Below, in pieces: positions 40,719 through 42,461 of a DNA stretch of 42,461 bases. How positions within the stretch are numbered: position 1 is the first letter of the stretch; each line of letters opens with the position of its first letter. The DNA is taken from NCBI GenBank assembly GCA_021372575.1, contig JAJFUE010000037.1, positions 1-42,461 on the forward strand. The letters run 5' to 3'. Below the pieces are notes generated by a model that was not told where the DNA came from, did no database searches, and worked only from the letters and a program-made list of their open reading frames with translations. This DNA comes from a bacterium. Lineage in GTDB: Bacteria; Sumerlaeota; Sumerlaeia; MVZB01. A program made the position numbers and the translations under genes.

Positions 40719-41615
40719 ATGGCCGAGGTGGCCACCCAGTTTAAGGAGCGAGTCATCCGGCACCGGCAGGGATTGATCGCGATCGATTTCGGCGAGCTCT
40801 GGCGTTACCGCGAGCTGTTCGGTTATCTCACCTGGCGCGACATCATGGTCCGCTACAAGCAGACCCTGATCGGCATCGCGTGGGCCATCCTGCAACCGCT
40901 GCTCACGATCCTGATTTTCACGTGGATTTTCAGCCATGCGTTGAAGGTCACCGTCCCCGGGCCGTATGCCATCATGGCGTTTGCCGGGCTGCTGCCGTGG
41001 TCGTTCTTCGCGAACGCGATGCAGGCCGGCAGCCAGTCCGTCGTGATGTCGGCGCAGATGATCAGCAAGATATATTTCCCGCGCCTGATCATCCCGACCT
41101 CGGCGACGCTCAGCGGCCTTGTCGATTTCTTCATCTCCGTCCTGATGGTCGTCGGTCTGATGTTCTATTACGACGTGACCTTCACGTGGCGTTTCCTCAC
41201 GCTGCCGATTTTCTTCCTGCTGGTATTTGCCGCCGCGCTCGGCGTCAGCCTGTGGCTGAGCGCGCTCAACGTGAAATACCGCGACATCAAGCACGTCGTG
41301 CCGTTCATCGTGCGCATCGGGATTTTCGTCTGCCCCGTGATGCTGACCAGCGCCCAGATGGCGGGCTCGCCCGACAAGGCGATCCATGTGTGGTGGGCGC
41401 CGGCGTGGCTCAGCTGGCGGCTGCTGTTCTATCTCAACCCGGTCGTCGGCCCGATCGACGGATTCCGCTGGGCGATCCTCGGGCCGCAAATCTCGGAGCA
41501 GTACGCGATCTTCTGGCCCGGCATGCTGCTCAGCGCGCTGGTCACGCTCGTCCTGCTTGTCACCGGCGCCTATTATTTCAAGGCTTTCGAGCGCTCGTTC
41601 GCTGATGTGATCTGA
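40719..41615 (+). CDS. wzm: Wzm-type polysaccharide ABC transporter permease
   Basis: This 298-residue inner-membrane protein has six membrane segments and family motifs WRDIMVRYKQTLIGIAWAI, AGLLPWSFFANAM and NVKYRDIKHVVPF. It forms the channel that exports a lipid-linked glycan with a Wzt ATPase, encoded 10 bases downstream. AAGGA lies 6 bases before the ATG and comes from the end of a heptamer array. Confidence 0.93.
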   Translation: MAEVATQFKERVIRHRQGLIAIDFGELWRYRELFGYLTWRDIMVRYKQTLIGIAWAILQPLLTILIFTWIFSHALKVTVPGPYAIMAFAGLLPWSFFANAMQAGSQSVVMSAQMISKIYFPRLIIPTSATLSGLVDFFISVLMVVGLMFYYDVTFTWRFLTLPIFFLLVFAAALGVSLWLSALNVKYRDIKHVVPFIVRIGIFVCPVMLTSAQMAGSPDKAIHVWWAPAWLSWRLLFYLNPVVGPIDGFRWAILGPQISEQYAIFWPGMLLSALVTLVLLVTGAYYFKAFERSFADVI

Positions 41616-41625
41616 CGGAGTCATC

Positions 41626-42461
41626 ATGATTCGGCCCGCAATCTCCATATCGAATCTCGGCAAGCTTTACCGGCTGGGCGGCGCCGCCCGGCACGACACG
41701 CTGCGCGACAAGCTCGCCGAGGGCATGCGCTCGCTGTTCAAGCGCGGCTCGAACCGGCGGCCGGAAAATGATTTCTGGGCGCTGCGCGATGTCGCGTTCG
41801 ACGTCGCCGAGGGCGAGGCCGTCGCGCTCATCGGCCGCAACGGCGCCGGCAAATCCACCTTGCTGAAACTCCTCAGCCAGATCACCGAGCCGACCGAGGG
41901 CGAGATCCGCCTGTGCGGCCGCGTGGCGAGCCTGCTCGAGGTCGGCACGGGATTCCACCCCGAGCTGACCGGCCGCGAAAACATCGCGCTCAACGGCGCG
42001 ATCCTCGGCATGAGCCGCCGCGAAATCAAGTCCAAGTTCGACGAGATCGTCGCATTCGCCGAAGTCGAGCGCTTCCTCGACACCCCCGTCAAGCGCTACA
42101 GCTCCGGCATGTACGTGCGCCTGGCATTTGCCGTCGCCGCGCACCTCGAGCCCGAGATCCTGCTCGTCGATGAAGTGCTGGCCGTCGGCGACGCCGCGTT
42201 CCAGAAGAAGTGCCTCGGCAAGATGGGGAGCGTCGCGCGCGAAGGCCGCACCGTCATCTTCGTCAGCCACAACATGGTCGCCGTGCGCAACCTGTGCAAG
42301 CGCGCCGTCATGCTCGAGGCCGGCCACGTCTCCGCCGACGGCGAGGTCAACCAGGTCGTCGCGAAATACCTCGGCGGCGACCTGCTCGAGAACCGCCCCG
42401 AGCGCGTCTGGAACGAGCCCGCGGCTGCCCCGGGCTGCCGCAGCATGCGTCTGCACAAGGT
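41626..42461 (+). CDS. wzt: Wzt-type polysaccharide ABC transporter ATPase (3' end off window)
   Basis: The frame is open for 278 codons to the window edge. Walker A is GRNGAGKST (about 70-78), the signature YSSGM (from 158) and Walker B ILLVDE near 180, followed by the SHNMVAV switch histidine. The C-terminal glycan-binding domain would begin beyond about residue 250 and is cut off. It pairs with wzm and is a paralogue of the ATPase at 24011. GGAG lies 5 bases before the ATG. Confidence 0.93.
   Translation, partial: MIRPAISISNLGKLYRLGGAARHDTLRDKLAEGMRSLFKRGSNRRPENDFWALRDVAFDVAEGEAVALIGRNGAGKSTLLKLLSQITEPTEGEIRLCGRVASLLEVGTGFHPELTGRENIALNGAILGMSRREIKSKFDEIVAFAEVERFLDTPVKRYSSGMYVRLAFAVAAHLEPEILLVDEVLAVGDAAFQKKCLGKMGSVAREGRTVIFVSHNMVAVRNLCKRAVMLEAGHVSADGEVNQVVAKYLGGDLLENRPERVWNEPAAAPGCRSMRLHK

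Overview
The window is about 42 kb of GC-rich DNA packed with housekeeping, cofactor and cell-surface genes from an uncultured-type Gram-negative (diderm) bacterium. The diderm reading rests on a Wzm/Wzt polysaccharide exporter, an OmpA-type lipoprotein, and Tat and Sec signal peptides. The phylum cannot be fixed by eye. A ceramidase-family Tat lipoprotein, a one-chain SecDF, very large glycan enzymes and intergenic short-period repeat arrays would fit a Planctomycetota-like or candidate-phylum lineage (for example Sumerlaeota or Hydrogenedentota), but this is inference. No rRNA, tRNA or CRISPR array was seen.

Layout, left part (1-16.7 kb): a partial ceramidase-like gene (-), yajC and fused secDF (+), an AT-rich DUF3800 gene with a candidate structured RNA antisense to its 3' end, mnmE (+), a very acidic small protein (-), a decayed toxin-antitoxin pair beside a MITE-like element, a zinc-ribbon-like membrane protein, pyrC, an OmpA-type coiled-coil lipoprotein, a second copy of the MITE-like element, a large secreted glycosidase-like protein, a REP-like hairpin cluster, queE (-) and rlmD (+).

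Middle part (18.3-27.8 kb, all minus strand): a four-gene surface-glycan operon read right to left. It encodes a TMTC-like membrane glycosyltransferase with TPRs, a Wzt-type ABC ATPase, an FkbM methyltransferase carrying about 50 decapeptide repeats, and a DUF115-GT4 glycosyltransferase. The ATPase and the glycosyltransferase share a C-terminal beta/leucine-rich-like module of about 140 residues, one copy in the former and two in the latter. This shared module and the decapeptide solenoid are the strongest candidates for an undescribed system.

Right part (28.3-42.5 kb): a B12-domain-like regulator with an SDR gene and a ThiE-like gene (+); a TPP-riboswitch-controlled thiamine operon thiF-thiS-unknown-thiG-thiH (-), with a ThiD2-ThiE fusion diverging from it (+); TauE/SafE plus DUF1634 genes (-); a tightly overlapping twin-receiver/trpF/secreted-protein operon (-); an HU gene (+); and a Wzm/Wzt pair running off the right edge.

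Short-period repeat arrays run through the window. Heptamer and nonamer arrays sit next to genes and also inside two coding regions, mnmE and the Wzt-like ATPase. A 136-142 bp element with terminal inverted repeats and TA target duplications occurs twice, and one copy is nested inside a nonamer array.
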